From a virus: a stretch of 34,595 bases of DNA. The stretch lies in IMG/VR virus record IMGVR_UViG_3300046522_000253, positions 1 to 34,595 of that record; one strand, given 5' to 3'. A model generated the notes under the pieces. The model searched no databases. It worked only from the letters and a program-made list of their open reading frames with translations, and was not told where the DNA came from. The position numbers were made by a program, and so were the translations under genes. Below are positions 14,814 through 22,562 of this stretch, piece by piece (the stretch's first letter is position 1; every line of letters starts with the position of its first letter).

Positions 14814-15542
14814 TTACTTGGGCAATTGCAGGAATGCGGTTTGGCCGTGCTTGCGCTGGTAATCGCGCTTTTGCTCGGAGGTCATTTCGGAGCGTTTGAA
14901 TGCAGCCTGGCCGCCACCCCCGCCCGGGGCTTGTGTCCCTGAAGCCCTTGGCCACAGGTGAGGTGCGCTTTCGCGCAGTGACTCCGCCCATTCGAGCGGG
15001 GTCAGAGGGGTTTTGCCGTCTTTGCCGAGGATGGTCTGGCCAGACTCATCAACGGCGACCGCTTCGCCCTCATCGTTCAGTGAAAACACGCCCTTGGCGC
15101 GCAGGATGATGTCGTCGGTTGCTTCCGGCAAAGCGCCGGCTTTCAGAGCTGCGCCGCGCACCGAGTCGCCCAGGACTTTGCCCTGAAACTTGGCGGCGAA
15201 GGCTTCTGCCTTCTCGGCGCGACCAGTTACGGTCTTCAGCTGCTTGTCGTAGTCGCCACGCAGGCGTTCGGTGCGCCGGTTAAAGACTTCGTCCACCTTG
15301 CCCTCCGTCAGCAGCTTGGTTTCTTCGTCCTGGCCGGCCCGGCTCAGCAACCCTTTGACGGCATCAATGTCGATGCCTTCAAACTGGCTTTCGAACTGGG
15401 TCAGCTTGCCGGTGGTGTCTTTCAGCTTGCCCAGCAGCTCGGTGTTCTTTGTTTTCAGCCCGGAAACGGATGCTTCAACGGCAGTCGCGATAGCGGCCTT
15501 GATTGCCGGGTTTTCCAGGTCGATTTCGTTTTCTTCTGCCAC
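14814..15542 (-). CDS. Capsid scaffolding protein
   Basis: 242 aa if started at GTG 15542 (MAEENEIDLENPAIK) with AAGGGGTG 8 nt upstream. The open frame extends to 15584, but that extension overlaps a terminator and lacks an SD. It is mainly charged helix (ELLGKLKDTTGKLTQFESQF, RGDYDKQLKTVTGRAEKAEAF), with a Gly-rich linker (APGGGGGQAAFKRSEMTSEQK) before a basic C-terminus that likely binds capsid. It is immediately upstream of the major capsid gene. The family is not certain, but composition and place fit a scaffold that leaves the procapsid. Confidence 0.78.
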   Translation of the reverse strand: MAEENEIDLENPAIKAAIATAVEASVSGLKTKNTELLGKLKDTTGKLTQFESQFEGIDIDAVKGLLSRAGQDEETKLLTEGKVDEVFNRRTERLRGDYDKQLKTVTGRAEKAEAFAAKFQGKVLGDSVRGAALKAGALPEATDDIILRAKGVFSLNDEGEAVAVDESGQTILGKDGKTPLTPLEWAESLRESAPHLWPRASGTQAPGGGGGQAAFKRSEMTSEQKRDYQRKHGQTAFLQLPK

Positions 15543-15584
15543 GTTGATGCACCCCTTGGGTTTGTCAGCCCGCTTTGCAGGCAA

Positions 15585-15606
15585 TAAAAAACCGCCCGGA
15601 GGCGGC
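15585..15606 (-). terminator. Intrinsic terminator between head morphogenesis and scaffold genes
   Basis: Minus-strand stem of GCCGCC/GGGCGGT with a short loop, followed by six Ts, lying just before the scaffold start. It is in the same style as the terminators around tail gene I. Confidence 0.68.
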
Positions 15607-15623
15607 TGATTGAAAGTGTTTGA

Positions 15624-16709
15624 TCAAATTTTCGCGCGCTCGAACGCCAATGGTTCCAGCGCCTTCATCTGCGCCAGGTTCAACGGAGCAAAGTTGCGAT
15701 CCAGCTGCAGCTCTGCGAAGCGCTGGACACTGAGCCCACCTTCACGAAACAGCTTTGCCCGAACGGGGCCGATGGCCACATCCTGAAACGATGCCGGCTG
15801 TTGCTGAAGCCAGTGGTAGTAATCGAGGCTCGCACTGACCTGCCCTGCGCCACCAGCTCCGACCGAAGCACGCGTAGCGCCCTTGGCGAACATCTCGCTG
15901 AGCTTGGTCAGCAGAATGAACGTGGTCCGGCAGTTCGGATGAAAGGGCGGCCTTGGCCCTGAGTTAACCGGGAAGCGTCGCTTATCCATCGAACGACAAG
16001 TCTGGCTGGTCTTGCTGTCCAGGGTGGCGACCATTTCAATCTCGGACACCACATCGGTGTTGGCCTTGGCCACTTCCATGCGTGCCTGTGACGACACATG
16101 CTGAATCGCGGTGTGCACGACAGTGCTCGCGTTGCGGTTGGTCGTTGCCAGGATGCCGTCTTTGTATCCCGCCGCTTTGGTGCCGCGAATGTTGCGGATG
16201 ACCTGAAAGTTCGTTTGCCCTTCGAAGAAGCCTTGTCGGATTGTGCCGGTAACGCGATCCCGCTCTGCACTGGTCCAGCCCTTGATGAACGATTTGAGCA
16301 GCTTCCCGCCGCCAGTGCCGCGCACGCTGAGTGGATTGGTCAGTACCGCCGTCCTGATGGCTGCCGCCGTCGGCGCCGCGACATCAAGCGACACGCCGAC
16401 CGGCGCAGACCTAGCCAGGCTCGTTGCCTCGAACTCGGCCTCGTAGTTGGCGATGTCGATCAGGTCGAGGTTCAGCTGCGCGCTGTAGCGGTCGAAGATG
16501 CCCAACAGCAGGCTGTCGACTTCCTTCAGTAACGCTTCAAGCCGCTTGACGTTGTACTCGGTCAGGTTGGACTGGGTGAGCCGGTCGCGGATCGAGCGAT
16601 CAATTTCCTTGAGGAATGGCGCAAACTTGCCAACCTCCCCTGCTTTCAACTTTTCAAGGAAGACCGCGTGCCGGATCGTGGCATCAAGGATTGCCTGGTT
16701 GGCTGCCAT
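15624..16709 (-). CDS. Head morphogenesis protein (SPP1 gp7 / Mu F family)
   Basis: 361 aa. The N-terminal half is helical. The C-terminal part has the family motif with conserved residues: TVVHTAIQHVSSQARMEVAKAN, KTSQTCRSMDKRRFPVNSG and PPFHPNCRTTFI (Cys/His-rich). These proteins bind portal and are carried in the head, where they affect DNA delivery. It overlaps the portal gene by 26 nt. A terminator separates it from the scaffold. Confidence 0.88.
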   Translation of the reverse strand: MAANQAILDATIRHAVFLEKLKAGEVGKFAPFLKEIDRSIRDRLTQSNLTEYNVKRLEALLKEVDSLLLGIFDRYSAQLNLDLIDIANYEAEFEATSLARSAPVGVSLDVAAPTAAAIRTAVLTNPLSVRGTGGGKLLKSFIKGWTSAERDRVTGTIRQGFFEGQTNFQVIRNIRGTKAAGYKDGILATTNRNASTVVHTAIQHVSSQARMEVAKANTDVVSEIEMVATLDSKTSQTCRSMDKRRFPVNSGPRPPFHPNCRTTFILLTKLSEMFAKGATRASVGAGGAGQVSASLDYYHWLQQQPASFQDVAIGPVRAKLFREGGLSVQRFAELQLDRNFAPLNLAQMKALEPLAFERAKI

Positions 16710-18099
16710 TTGGTGTTACCTCGTCGTCCAGGTCCAAGCCATCAGTCTGCTCTTGGAGCTCGCCATCGATCTGCTGGTCTGTACGCTCTGGGGCAATCAA
16801 GCCCAGTTTGCGCAGATAGGCACGCAGATCGGCCTTCGCGAACCCGCCGTTCTGCCAGAGCCCAACCAGTGCTGTGATCATCTGCGGATCAGCCGTCAGC
16901 TCGACGAACTCCTGATTGACCTGGTACTCGACCTTGTCACTGACGCCCATGTACTGGCCGCACCACATGATCGCCCGGGTGTATGCCTCGCTGACGTTTG
17001 CCACGCAGCCGGCCAGCACCGATGTCGATGCAGACTGGTCGCCGCGGGACTCAGTAGCCGTTTTGGCAGCCAGTGAAGCGACCACCATGCGGGCGCCCAG
17101 TTCGATCATCATCTGGTTCTTGTCGGCCATCGCCTCCTTGACCAGCGTGTTCGGCAGCGGCTGCGCGTAGCCGAAGGCACCACCGACAGGCAGCATCATC
17201 GGTGCCCGGGAGCCAACATAGACGCCGTTCTTCTCCATCCAGTCGCGCCATTGCTCATCCAGGCCAGAGATCCACGGTTGAGCCTGACCGCACCAGAAGA
17301 CACTGTCTTCGTAGTCGGCGCTGTTGCGGTAATGCCCCAGGTTGATCATCGCAATGTCGTACAGCGGCGATTCGTCGATTGTTGGATCGTTGTTCTGTGC
17401 ACCGATGAAGGTGAACGGGATTTCCTTGAGGCGCCCGGTAATGCCTTCCGGAGTGAATGTCTCCGTGACCTCAAGTGGGCCGCCACCTCTCGGACCAGAA
17501 CGGCGCCAAACACGACAGACAAAGCCTTCAGCCTCAAGAGCGAGCTCGCGGAACTGTTCGACAGCCTTGAACCCGAAGCCGTCCTCAATCTCTAACATTT
17601 CACGTAGCACAACCATCGTCAGGACGTTGTGACCATTCACCATGCCGGTGCGCCAGTTAATGATGTCTTCTGCGCAGTACGACAGGATCACCGAGTGGCC
17701 ACCAGCACCATCATCTTGGTGGTAGTCGACGTACAGACCGTGACGACCAGCCTCAAGCACCTTTTCCAGTGTGCCTTGGGAGTGCTGGTAGATGCTCACC
17801 CCGGAGCCGTTGGCGTTGTCCTGCAAGTACTCCAGCTTCTTTGGCACGGTGAGCGTCGGGTCTTTGTGAAAGGCCAGGCCGAGCAAGCCGTTGCGTGTGT
17901 GGCCGGTAGCATTCTTGAACACAGCCCGCTCGCGGTAAGCCTTGTTTCGGTCTACGTTCTCCGGTGACTTGTCGTGTGCGTTGATGTACGGCAGCCGCGA
18001 CACCACCCGATGCTGACCCGCACAGACGTCGCGAACAGTCGCCCAGCGGTCCAGCACTTCGATGTAGTCCGCCCGCTTGAAGGAGACGTCGTTGCTCAT
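16684..18099 (-). CDS. Portal protein (DUF4055)
   Basis: 471 aa, normal for a portal. It begins MSNDVSFKRADYIEVLDRWATVRDVCAGQ, and has NRNKAYRERAVFKNATGHTRNGLLGLAFHK-type DUF4055 sequence, GRHGLYVDYHQDD, EIPFTFIGAQNNDPTIDESPLYDIAMINLGHYRNSADYED and GSRAPMMLP blocks. It forms the dodecameric ring through which DNA is packaged and on which the tail attaches. Its ATG overlaps the large-terminase stop (ATGA), and its end overlaps the head morphogenesis gene. Confidence 0.92.
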   Translation of the reverse strand: MSNDVSFKRADYIEVLDRWATVRDVCAGQHRVVSRLPYINAHDKSPENVDRNKAYRERAVFKNATGHTRNGLLGLAFHKDPTLTVPKKLEYLQDNANGSGVSIYQHSQGTLEKVLEAGRHGLYVDYHQDDGAGGHSVILSYCAEDIINWRTGMVNGHNVLTMVVLREMLEIEDGFGFKAVEQFRELALEAEGFVCRVWRRSGPRGGGPLEVTETFTPEGITGRLKEIPFTFIGAQNNDPTIDESPLYDIAMINLGHYRNSADYEDSVFWCGQAQPWISGLDEQWRDWMEKNGVYVGSRAPMMLPVGGAFGYAQPLPNTLVKEAMADKNQMMIELGARMVVASLAAKTATESRGDQSASTSVLAGCVANVSEAYTRAIMWCGQYMGVSDKVEYQVNQEFVELTADPQMITALVGLWQNGGFAKADLRAYLRKLGLIAPERTDQQIDGELQEQTDGLDLDDEVTPNGSQPGNP

Positions 18100-19397
18100 C
18101 GGGCGTATCCCATTTTGATTGCGGTGACCGGCTTGATAATCGGGTACTCGCGGTGAATGAAGTAACCGCCGCCGTCGTTGGCGTGGTCGTTGCCTTGGCT
18201 CTTGTCCGGCTCGCCGTTGGGCGCCCAGATCTGCTGCTCAAGGCCGTCGGCATATGTCGGGCAAGTGAACGGGTTGACCAGGTAACGCCGCTCGCCCTGC
18301 GCGTTGCAGAACATGCCGTTCATGGCGTTGATCCGGTCCTTCACGGGCGGGTTGGCCGCCGGCGCGATGACTGAGAAACCTGCCTGTTTGAGCATGGCGA
18401 TATCGGTGACGCTGGCGTTGACCGACTTGCGCGAATCGCCGGAGGCATCCGGGTAGATCCGAATCTCGCAGGTCTTCTTGTAGTCGTTGCCGGTGTGTTC
18501 CCAGTAGCGTTCCTTGATGCGTCGGATCATGTCCGGCGTGTCGTAGCCATCCATCAGCTCATCCACTGCGCGAGGCAAACCCTGCTCGCGCTTGACGTGA
18601 GTGATCGCCGCCATCTTGCCGACGTTGAAGTCCATGCCGATGAACAGCGGCTCGCCCGGCTGCACGGTGTCGAAGCACTGATTCAGCTTTCGGTCGTATG
18701 TGTGATAGATCGACCCAGACGTCAGGTTGACGAATTGGCCGTTCAGGTACGCGAGGATCAGTTGCGGCGGATACGACTCCATCAGCGATTCGATGTAGTC
18801 GCTTGGCAGGTTCAGCTCGTTGTCGAACGTGCTCGCCTGCACCAGACCATACATCTCGTTCAGTTTGGGTTTGTCGCGCAGCTGCTTCACGAACTGAAGG
18901 AAGACGAACTTGAAGCCTTCCGGCGTCGTAGTCACGTCAACGCCGTTCTTCAGCCCCGGCAAGTTGTAACGCATCCGAGCAATGATCTTGCGCCATGCCT
19001 GCTGAGCCTTGATCGACGTCAGTACGTCGAGCTCATCCACCAGGGCATGGCCGATCTTGAAGCCGACGATGGTCTGCGGCTTCTCCATCGACCGGCAAAT
19101 CACAGTGCCGCGATACTGCCGGCCGCTGTAGATGTGAACCTCATGGTTCGCCTGATTGATCTTGGTCTTCAGCCCCCAGTCGTAGGCCACCTCTTCGATG
19201 GTCGGGTAGAAGATGTCCCGGATCTGCGGGTAAGTCGGTGCGAAGTAACCCGCGTTGACGCCGGGCCACTCCATGAAGTGCTTGCACAGCGCCGAGCATC
19301 CAACCCAGGTCTTCCCTGAGCCGAAGCCAGCAACGAATGCGCGGAATTTGTGGGGTAGCGTGAGGAAGTGAGCCTGCGGAACATTAAGGCTCGGCAT
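18096..19397 (-). CDS. terL: Terminase large subunit (ATPase/nuclease)
   Basis: 433 aa from ATG 19397 (MPSLNVPQAHFLTL), chosen over an ATG five codons upstream because GAGGAA lies 5-6 nt before it. Walker A is GFGSGKT (residues 24-30), Walker B HALVDELD (D121-E122). The nuclease part starts near FIGMDFNVGKMA, with later Asp in IRIYPDASGDSRK and GNDHANDGGGYF. It cuts and pumps concatemer DNA into procapsids through the portal. It overlaps the small subunit gene by 14 nt and the portal by 4 nt. Confidence 0.95.
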   Translation of the reverse strand: MPSLNVPQAHFLTLPHKFRAFVAGFGSGKTWVGCSALCKHFMEWPGVNAGYFAPTYPQIRDIFYPTIEEVAYDWGLKTKINQANHEVHIYSGRQYRGTVICRSMEKPQTIVGFKIGHALVDELDVLTSIKAQQAWRKIIARMRYNLPGLKNGVDVTTTPEGFKFVFLQFVKQLRDKPKLNEMYGLVQASTFDNELNLPSDYIESLMESYPPQLILAYLNGQFVNLTSGSIYHTYDRKLNQCFDTVQPGEPLFIGMDFNVGKMAAITHVKREQGLPRAVDELMDGYDTPDMIRRIKERYWEHTGNDYKKTCEIRIYPDASGDSRKSVNASVTDIAMLKQAGFSVIAPAANPPVKDRINAMNGMFCNAQGERRYLVNPFTCPTYADGLEQQIWAPNGEPDKSQGNDHANDGGGYFIHREYPIIKPVTAIKMGYAR

Positions 19398-19845
19398 TCG
19401 GCTTCCTCGCATCCACTACATCGACCTGGATGCGGGTCGGGATTGCTGGCTCATCGTCTGGCTCATCCTTTCGGTTGCGGTTGACGTACATGTCACCGGT
19501 TTCTTTCGCGGCCTGTTCCAGAATCTGCATGGCCAAGCCGATGTTCTTCATCGTCTCGGCCTTCTCCACGAAGCGGTTCATGGCACGGAGACGGAACGCG
19601 CGATTGGCGATCGGGATCTCAGCAGTCTCTTCGCGGAATCGCTTCCGAGTGTCTTCGAACATCGTCACCCAACGCTTTGCCAGGCACTTCCCTGAGGTCT
19701 TCGTGGGATCGTGTGTTTCAACCTGCTGACGGGTGATCGATACCCCATATTCTTTCTGGACAGCCTCAACAACCTGTGAGGGCGTGTCGAAGCACGCCAG
19801 GGCCTGAACGATAAAGGCCTTCACGTCATTTTGAAGGGCAGCCAT
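19384..19845 (-). CDS. terS: Terminase small subunit (DUF2280)
   Basis: 153 aa, matching DUF2280, a small-terminase family. N-terminal: MAALQNDVKAFIVQALACFDTPSQVVEAVQKEYGVSITRQQVETHDP, a predicted helix-turn-helix for packaging-site recognition, then KRWVTMFEDTRKRFREE and AMNRFVEKAETMKNIGLAMQILEQAAKETGD for oligomerisation. The C-terminus (PTRIQVDVVDARKPN) is a flexible tail likely binding the large subunit. It sits directly upstream of terL and overlaps it. Confidence 0.88.
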   Translation of the reverse strand: MAALQNDVKAFIVQALACFDTPSQVVEAVQKEYGVSITRQQVETHDPTKTSGKCLAKRWVTMFEDTRKRFREETAEIPIANRAFRLRAMNRFVEKAETMKNIGLAMQILEQAAKETGDMYVNRNRKDEPDDEPAIPTRIQVDVVDARKPNAEP

Positions 19846-19876
19846 AAATTCTCATCCGTCCAATGCCTGTCCAGAA

Positions 19877-20500
19877 TCAGGCCGACTTGAGCAGACAGGT
19901 TCCGCAGGCCCTCGATATGTTCAATTTCCCCACCTCGGCAGGATTGTTTGCAGCATCCACCAAGGCTTGCACCTCGTAGCTCGCACCGTAACGACGCACC
20001 ACACCGACGAACTCTTCAACGTCGTGTCCGCGCATCTCAAGCTTGGGCAATCCTTCTTGCGTGAACCTGGGCGCGCCGTACTTATCCTTCGCCTGGGCGA
20101 TGTGGTACAGCTCATGTTCCACCAGCGCGCAGAAGTCAGCATCGGAGCACTGTGAGCAGTAATCAGCGGCCAAGGTGATGATGTAGGACGGCACTTCGCC
20201 GAACCAATCCATCATCTGTTGCTCCATTCGGGCCTTCTGCCAGCCACCCGCACGGAATGCGACCTCTTCGGCTTGGCCTACTACGGTGCGCCCCTTCTTA
20301 TTGAATGCAGCCGATGCCCACATCACACGGATGTCAGCGTCAATCAAATGGGCGTGGTCTTCGTTGTGAATGCTGCCGGTATCGGCAAGGATCTCGGCTT
20401 GGAGCCACTCCCACACCTCGGGCGCTGGGGTCAGACGAATCCCGAAGTCCGACAGACCTGACAGCTCAAGCAATGACGCTGGCGGTACCGGCCTATCCAT
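19877..20500 (-). CDS. Putative phage zinc metallopeptidase (HExxH)
   Basis: 207 aa from ATG 20500 with AAGGA 6 nt upstream. It contains a clear gluzincin-like motif H129-E-L-Y-H133 (VEHELYHIAQ) with a downstream H/E segment (EMRGHDVEEFVGVV), and four Cys (YCSQCSD, ACGTCLL). It matches a family of putative phage metallopeptidases often found next to terminase genes. Substrate and role are unknown; a head-maturation or host-protein cleavage role is only a guess. It lies 31 nt upstream of the small terminase gene. Confidence 0.75.
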   Translation of the reverse strand: MDRPVPPASLLELSGLSDFGIRLTPAPEVWEWLQAEILADTGSIHNEDHAHLIDADIRVMWASAAFNKKGRTVVGQAEEVAFRAGGWQKARMEQQMMDWFGEVPSYIITLAADYCSQCSDADFCALVEHELYHIAQAKDKYGAPRFTQEGLPKLEMRGHDVEEFVGVVRRYGASYEVQALVDAANNPAEVGKLNISRACGTCLLKSA

Positions 20501-20509
20501 GAGCAATCC

Positions 20510-20761
20510 TTAATCTTCGGTGTCGAGCAGCACATCAATCAGCTTCTGCTCACCCAGGCGCATGGCGCCCAAGCACTGCAGGTCGTCACACTTAGGCCCC
20601 AACCCGAACACAGTAACCTCGCCTTTTGGGCCGATCAGGGTCAGGGCACCAACAGAACAATGCGGATGCACACCGGCATCGAGATCATCAGCAATCTTGC
20701 GCAGGGTCTTGGCGGCGTCGCGCCAGTCCTCTCGTTTGAATTCCAGCAGCTTCGCGGCCAT
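20510..20761 (-). CDS. Conserved small phage protein, unknown
   Basis: 83 aa, MAAKLLEFKREDWRDAAKTLRKIADDLDAG, then a central HCSVGALTLIGPKGEVTVFGLGPKCDD with two Cys, and a C-terminal helix KLIDVLLDTED. ATG 20761 has AGGAGAAA upstream. It lies between the metallopeptidase and the Acb2 region on the late strand. Small proteins of this sort recur in Pseudomonas and enteric phages, but I do not know a function. Confidence 0.7.
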   Translation of the reverse strand: MAAKLLEFKREDWRDAAKTLRKIADDLDAGVHPHCSVGALTLIGPKGEVTVFGLGPKCDDLQCLGAMRLGEQKLIDVLLDTED

Positions 20762-20899
20762 TCATTTCTCCTGGAGGGATCGGCCTCGCTTAACAAGCCG
20801 ACGCCCTTTTGGAAGCGGGAACACCTCATCAGCCCACTAACTCATTGAGGATCAATGGTCTATGGTTAGGCATCAGACCAAGCCATAGAGGAACTGGAA

Positions 20900-21088
20900 A
20901 TGATCGAACGCATCACTGAGGGATTGGTAGTGCAGGCGGCTAGGGAATGGGCGGCACGAAAGAACAAAAGCGATGCATCCGCCGTAGCCAATGCCCAAGA
21001 AACAATGGTCGCTCTCAAGGCCAAGCTGTCCGAGGAGGAATACGACCAAGCATTGGTAAAGCTTTATCGCGAGTACGAGGAGTCGTAA
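20900..21088 (+). CDS. 62-aa plus-strand helical protein (moron candidate)
   Basis: ATG 20900 with GAGGAAC 5 nt upstream. It is almost fully helical and charged: MIERITEGLVVQAAREWAARKNKSDASAVANAQETMVALKAKLSEEEYDQALVKLYREYEES. It ends 5 bp from the end of a minus-strand gene, so the two are convergent. The 138 bp upstream are gene-free and contain interleaved inverted repeats (GGTCT/AGACC, CTATGG/CCATAG at about 20857-20889), possibly an operator. Function unknown; third of four plus-strand genes placed in the minus-strand late region. Confidence 0.6.
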   Translation: MIERITEGLVVQAAREWAARKNKSDASAVANAQETMVALKAKLSEEEYDQALVKLYREYEES

Positions 21089-21093
21089 CGCGC

Positions 21094-21282
21094 TCAGCTC
21101 ACCATGACGTTGGTCTGCACCTGGGCGTGCCCGTGCAAGAGTGATACGACCAAGCCCTGAGGCAAGCCGGCGTCCTTGGCAGCACTCACCGCCTTGGCGA
21201 TGGCGCTATCAAGATCAGTGACCGCCTGATTGATGGCTGGGCTCAGTGGCAGTGCGTGATGTAACCGAGTCACGCTGCTCAT
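21094..21282 (-). CDS. 62-aa protein translationally coupled to the Acb2-like gene
   Basis: MSSVTRLHHALPLSPAINQAVTDLDSAIAKAVSAAKDAGLPQGLVVSLLHGHAQVQTNVMVS. The ATG overlaps the Acb2 stop (TGATG), so expression follows Acb2 translation. It has a polar helix (AVTDLDSAIAKAVSAAKDAG) and a beta-like C-terminus, with no recognised domain. Its tight link to an anti-CBASS gene makes it a candidate accessory anti-defence protein, though that is inference. Confidence 0.65.
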   Translation of the reverse strand: MSSVTRLHHALPLSPAINQAVTDLDSAIAKAVSAAKDAGLPQGLVVSLLHGHAQVQTNVMVS

Positions 21283-21512
21283 CAGCTAAATGGATCAACA
21301 GGCTTGGCGATCGAGCGCACGAACCACATAAAGCCTTGCTGCAGGTTCGTCTTGGCCAGAGCCACCAGGCGAGTATCAACGCCTTCAATCTGACTGATCT
21401 GCTTGAACAGCTCACCCGCATCAGCTTCAAGCGCCTTGATGGAGTTCATGCCGTCAATTTCGGACTGACTCAGGTCGCGGTAACCGGTGATCTTCTTGTG
21501 CTGGTTGTCCAT
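21282..21512 (-). CDS. acb2: Acb2/Tad1-hairpin-type cyclic nucleotide sponge (anti-CBASS)
   Basis: 76 aa with the Acb2-type pattern: N-terminal QHKKITGYRDLSQSEIDGMNSIKALE, then the helix GVDTRLVALAKTNLQQGFMWFVRSIAKPVDPFS. Acb2 proteins from Pseudomonas phages (and T4 Vs.4) form hexamers that bind cyclic di- and trinucleotides such as cGAMP, so the CBASS effectors are not activated. From memory, Tyr11 and Lys26 contact ligand in the characterised Pseudomonas protein; both are at exactly those positions here (Y11, K26). It lies between holin and late genes and is preceded by a palindromic site (21531-21572). Assignment is by recognition, not search. Confidence 0.8.
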   Translation of the reverse strand: MDNQHKKITGYRDLSQSEIDGMNSIKALEADAGELFKQISQIEGVDTRLVALAKTNLQQGFMWFVRSIAKPVDPFS

Positions 21513-21530
21513 GGTGCTTTCCCCGTCGCA

Positions 21531-21572
21531 TGTCGCGACACGATTTGAATTTTCGCGAAACGTGTCGCGGCC
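21531..21572. promoter_or_regulatory. Palindromic site upstream of acb2 (CGCGACACG-N18-CGTGTCGCG)
   Basis: Arms at 21534-21542 and 21561-21569 are perfect complements separated by 18 bp. The left arm is part of a perfect 10-bp palindrome TGTCGCGACA (21531-21540). The same arms and spacing occur at 26948-26983. The site lies in the 59-bp holin-acb2 junction and is a plausible operator. Confidence 0.55.
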
Positions 21573-21895
21573 TATATCTCGTCTGCCTTTCGTTCAGCCC
21601 AGCGCTTGCCAAGCTGACGGGCCTGCTCAACACCGAGCACGCCAATGAAGCCAGCCGTTGCGAATGACCAGGCAATGCTGAAACCGAACTCTTTCACCGT
21701 CAGGCCAACCACCATAACGATCAGAGCCCCCAGCGCTGCTTCGATGAGCTGGCGGACAGGCTTGGTTTCCTTGCCATCGTATTGAATGCGAAGCCATGTC
21801 AGGGCGAAGGTCAGCCCCATGGCTAGGCCGTTCTCTCTCAGGGCGGTCAGGACCAACACCCAGAACGACGGGTCTTTTTCTGGCATGTGTGGCAT
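21572..21895 (-). CDS. Holin (lambda/LydA-type, class with several membrane segments)
   Basis: 107 aa. After MPHMPEKDPSFW come hydrophobic segments VLVLTALRENGLAMGLTFALTW (about 12-33), LIEAALGALIVMVVGLTV (about 52-69) and FSIAWSFATAGFIGVLGV (about 73-90), then a charged tail KRWAERKADEI, the architecture of holin superfamily III. It makes the lesions that let endolysin reach the peptidoglycan. ATG 21895 has a strong SD (GGGGAGG, 8 nt). No endolysin or spanin gene is next to it; these are presumably beyond the J end. Confidence 0.85.
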   Translation of the reverse strand: MPHMPEKDPSFWVLVLTALRENGLAMGLTFALTWLRIQYDGKETKPVRQLIEAALGALIVMVVGLTVKEFGFSIAWSFATAGFIGVLGVEQARQLGKRWAERKADEI

Positions 21896-21929
21896 CTCAG
21901 GTTCCTCCCCTATCAGGGAGCCATGAACG

Positions 21930-21954
21930 AAAAAGCCCCGCTACATAGCGAGGC
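21930..21954 (-). terminator. Strong terminator upstream of the holin (tR'-like position)
   Basis: Minus-strand stem GCCTCGCT/AGCGGGGC (8 bp, one G-U, 4-nt loop) and five Ts. It lies between the gene in the Q slot and the holin, where lambda has tR' downstream of the late promoter. Confidence 0.78.
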
Positions 21955-22190
21955 CTTAAATAAGTTTTGCGGTCTCTCCCGCCGTCTCTTCATCTGGCCT
22001 GACTCACATATGCGCCACTTACAACTGAGTGATTTGACTTGGTGCAAATTGATCTAGGTTTCAGTTTTCAGATGCGGTACTCGACGCTATTTTCCGGGTC
22101 TAAAAATTTAGGGAGGAGTGAAATCTTCTCATCGGTGTAACACATAGCCGTCGAAGGACGGTCGGCCCGGATCGAAACGAGGGCACGCTC
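21955..22190. other. Gene-free region, probable late-promoter region
   Basis: 236 bp, AT-richer, between the pre-holin terminator and a plus-strand small gene. By analogy with lambda it should hold the late promoter for minus-strand transcription, but no clear -35/-10 pair is visible. Confidence 0.35.
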
Positions 22191-22436
22191 ATGAGACCCC
22201 ATAATGTGAAGACTGGTAATGCAGGGTGGGACAAGGAGATCGCCAGAAACACCCACCTTTTCTATGAAGCTGATCAACTTGATGTCGATGCCTACAAGAT
22301 ACTGGGTGACGAAAATATCGACCCGAGTACGCTAAGTAGGTTCTCAGAGGCCAAGAAGAGAGCAGATCAAAAGTACGCAGAAGCCTACCAGGATTGGATA
22401 CGGATCAAGAAAATGATCACGAATGTAGCGCAATAA
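22191..22436 (+). CDS. 81-aa plus-strand protein, unknown (moron candidate)
   Basis: Starts at ATG 22191 with GAGGGC upstream. MRPHNVKTGNAGWDKEIARNTHLFYEADQLDVDAYKILGDENIDPSTLSRF..., then a charged helix (EAKKRADQKYAEAYQDWIRIKKMI). Lower GC than the late genes and opposite in strand. It is followed within 25 bp by a terminator hairpin. An overlapping 69-aa minus-strand frame has no SD and looks like a shadow. No family recognised. Confidence 0.62.
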   Translation: MRPHNVKTGNAGWDKEIARNTHLFYEADQLDVDAYKILGDENIDPSTLSRFSEAKKRADQKYAEAYQDWIRIKKMITNVAQ

Positions 22437-22457
22437 CTTCTCGCTCTCCCGATCGAC

Positions 22458-22486
22458 AAAAAGCCCGACTCAGTGGTCGGGCTTTC
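22458..22486. terminator. Bidirectional terminator hairpin
   Basis: Nine-bp perfect stem AAGCCCGAC/GTCGGGCTT with a 6-nt loop; five Ts on the minus side, TTTC on the plus side. It separates the plus-strand 81-aa gene from the early minus-strand operon ending at 22563. Confidence 0.75.
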
Positions 22487-22562
22487 ATCCAATCCTCGAA
22501 ACACGCAGGAATAACAGGATGGGATTAATTTCGCTCATCCGCTCACTGATGTCAACAGGCAA

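Noticed and set aside
22068-22277. 69-aa minus-strand frame
   Set aside because: Overlaps the better supported 81-aa plus-strand gene, has no SD, and has a less natural composition.
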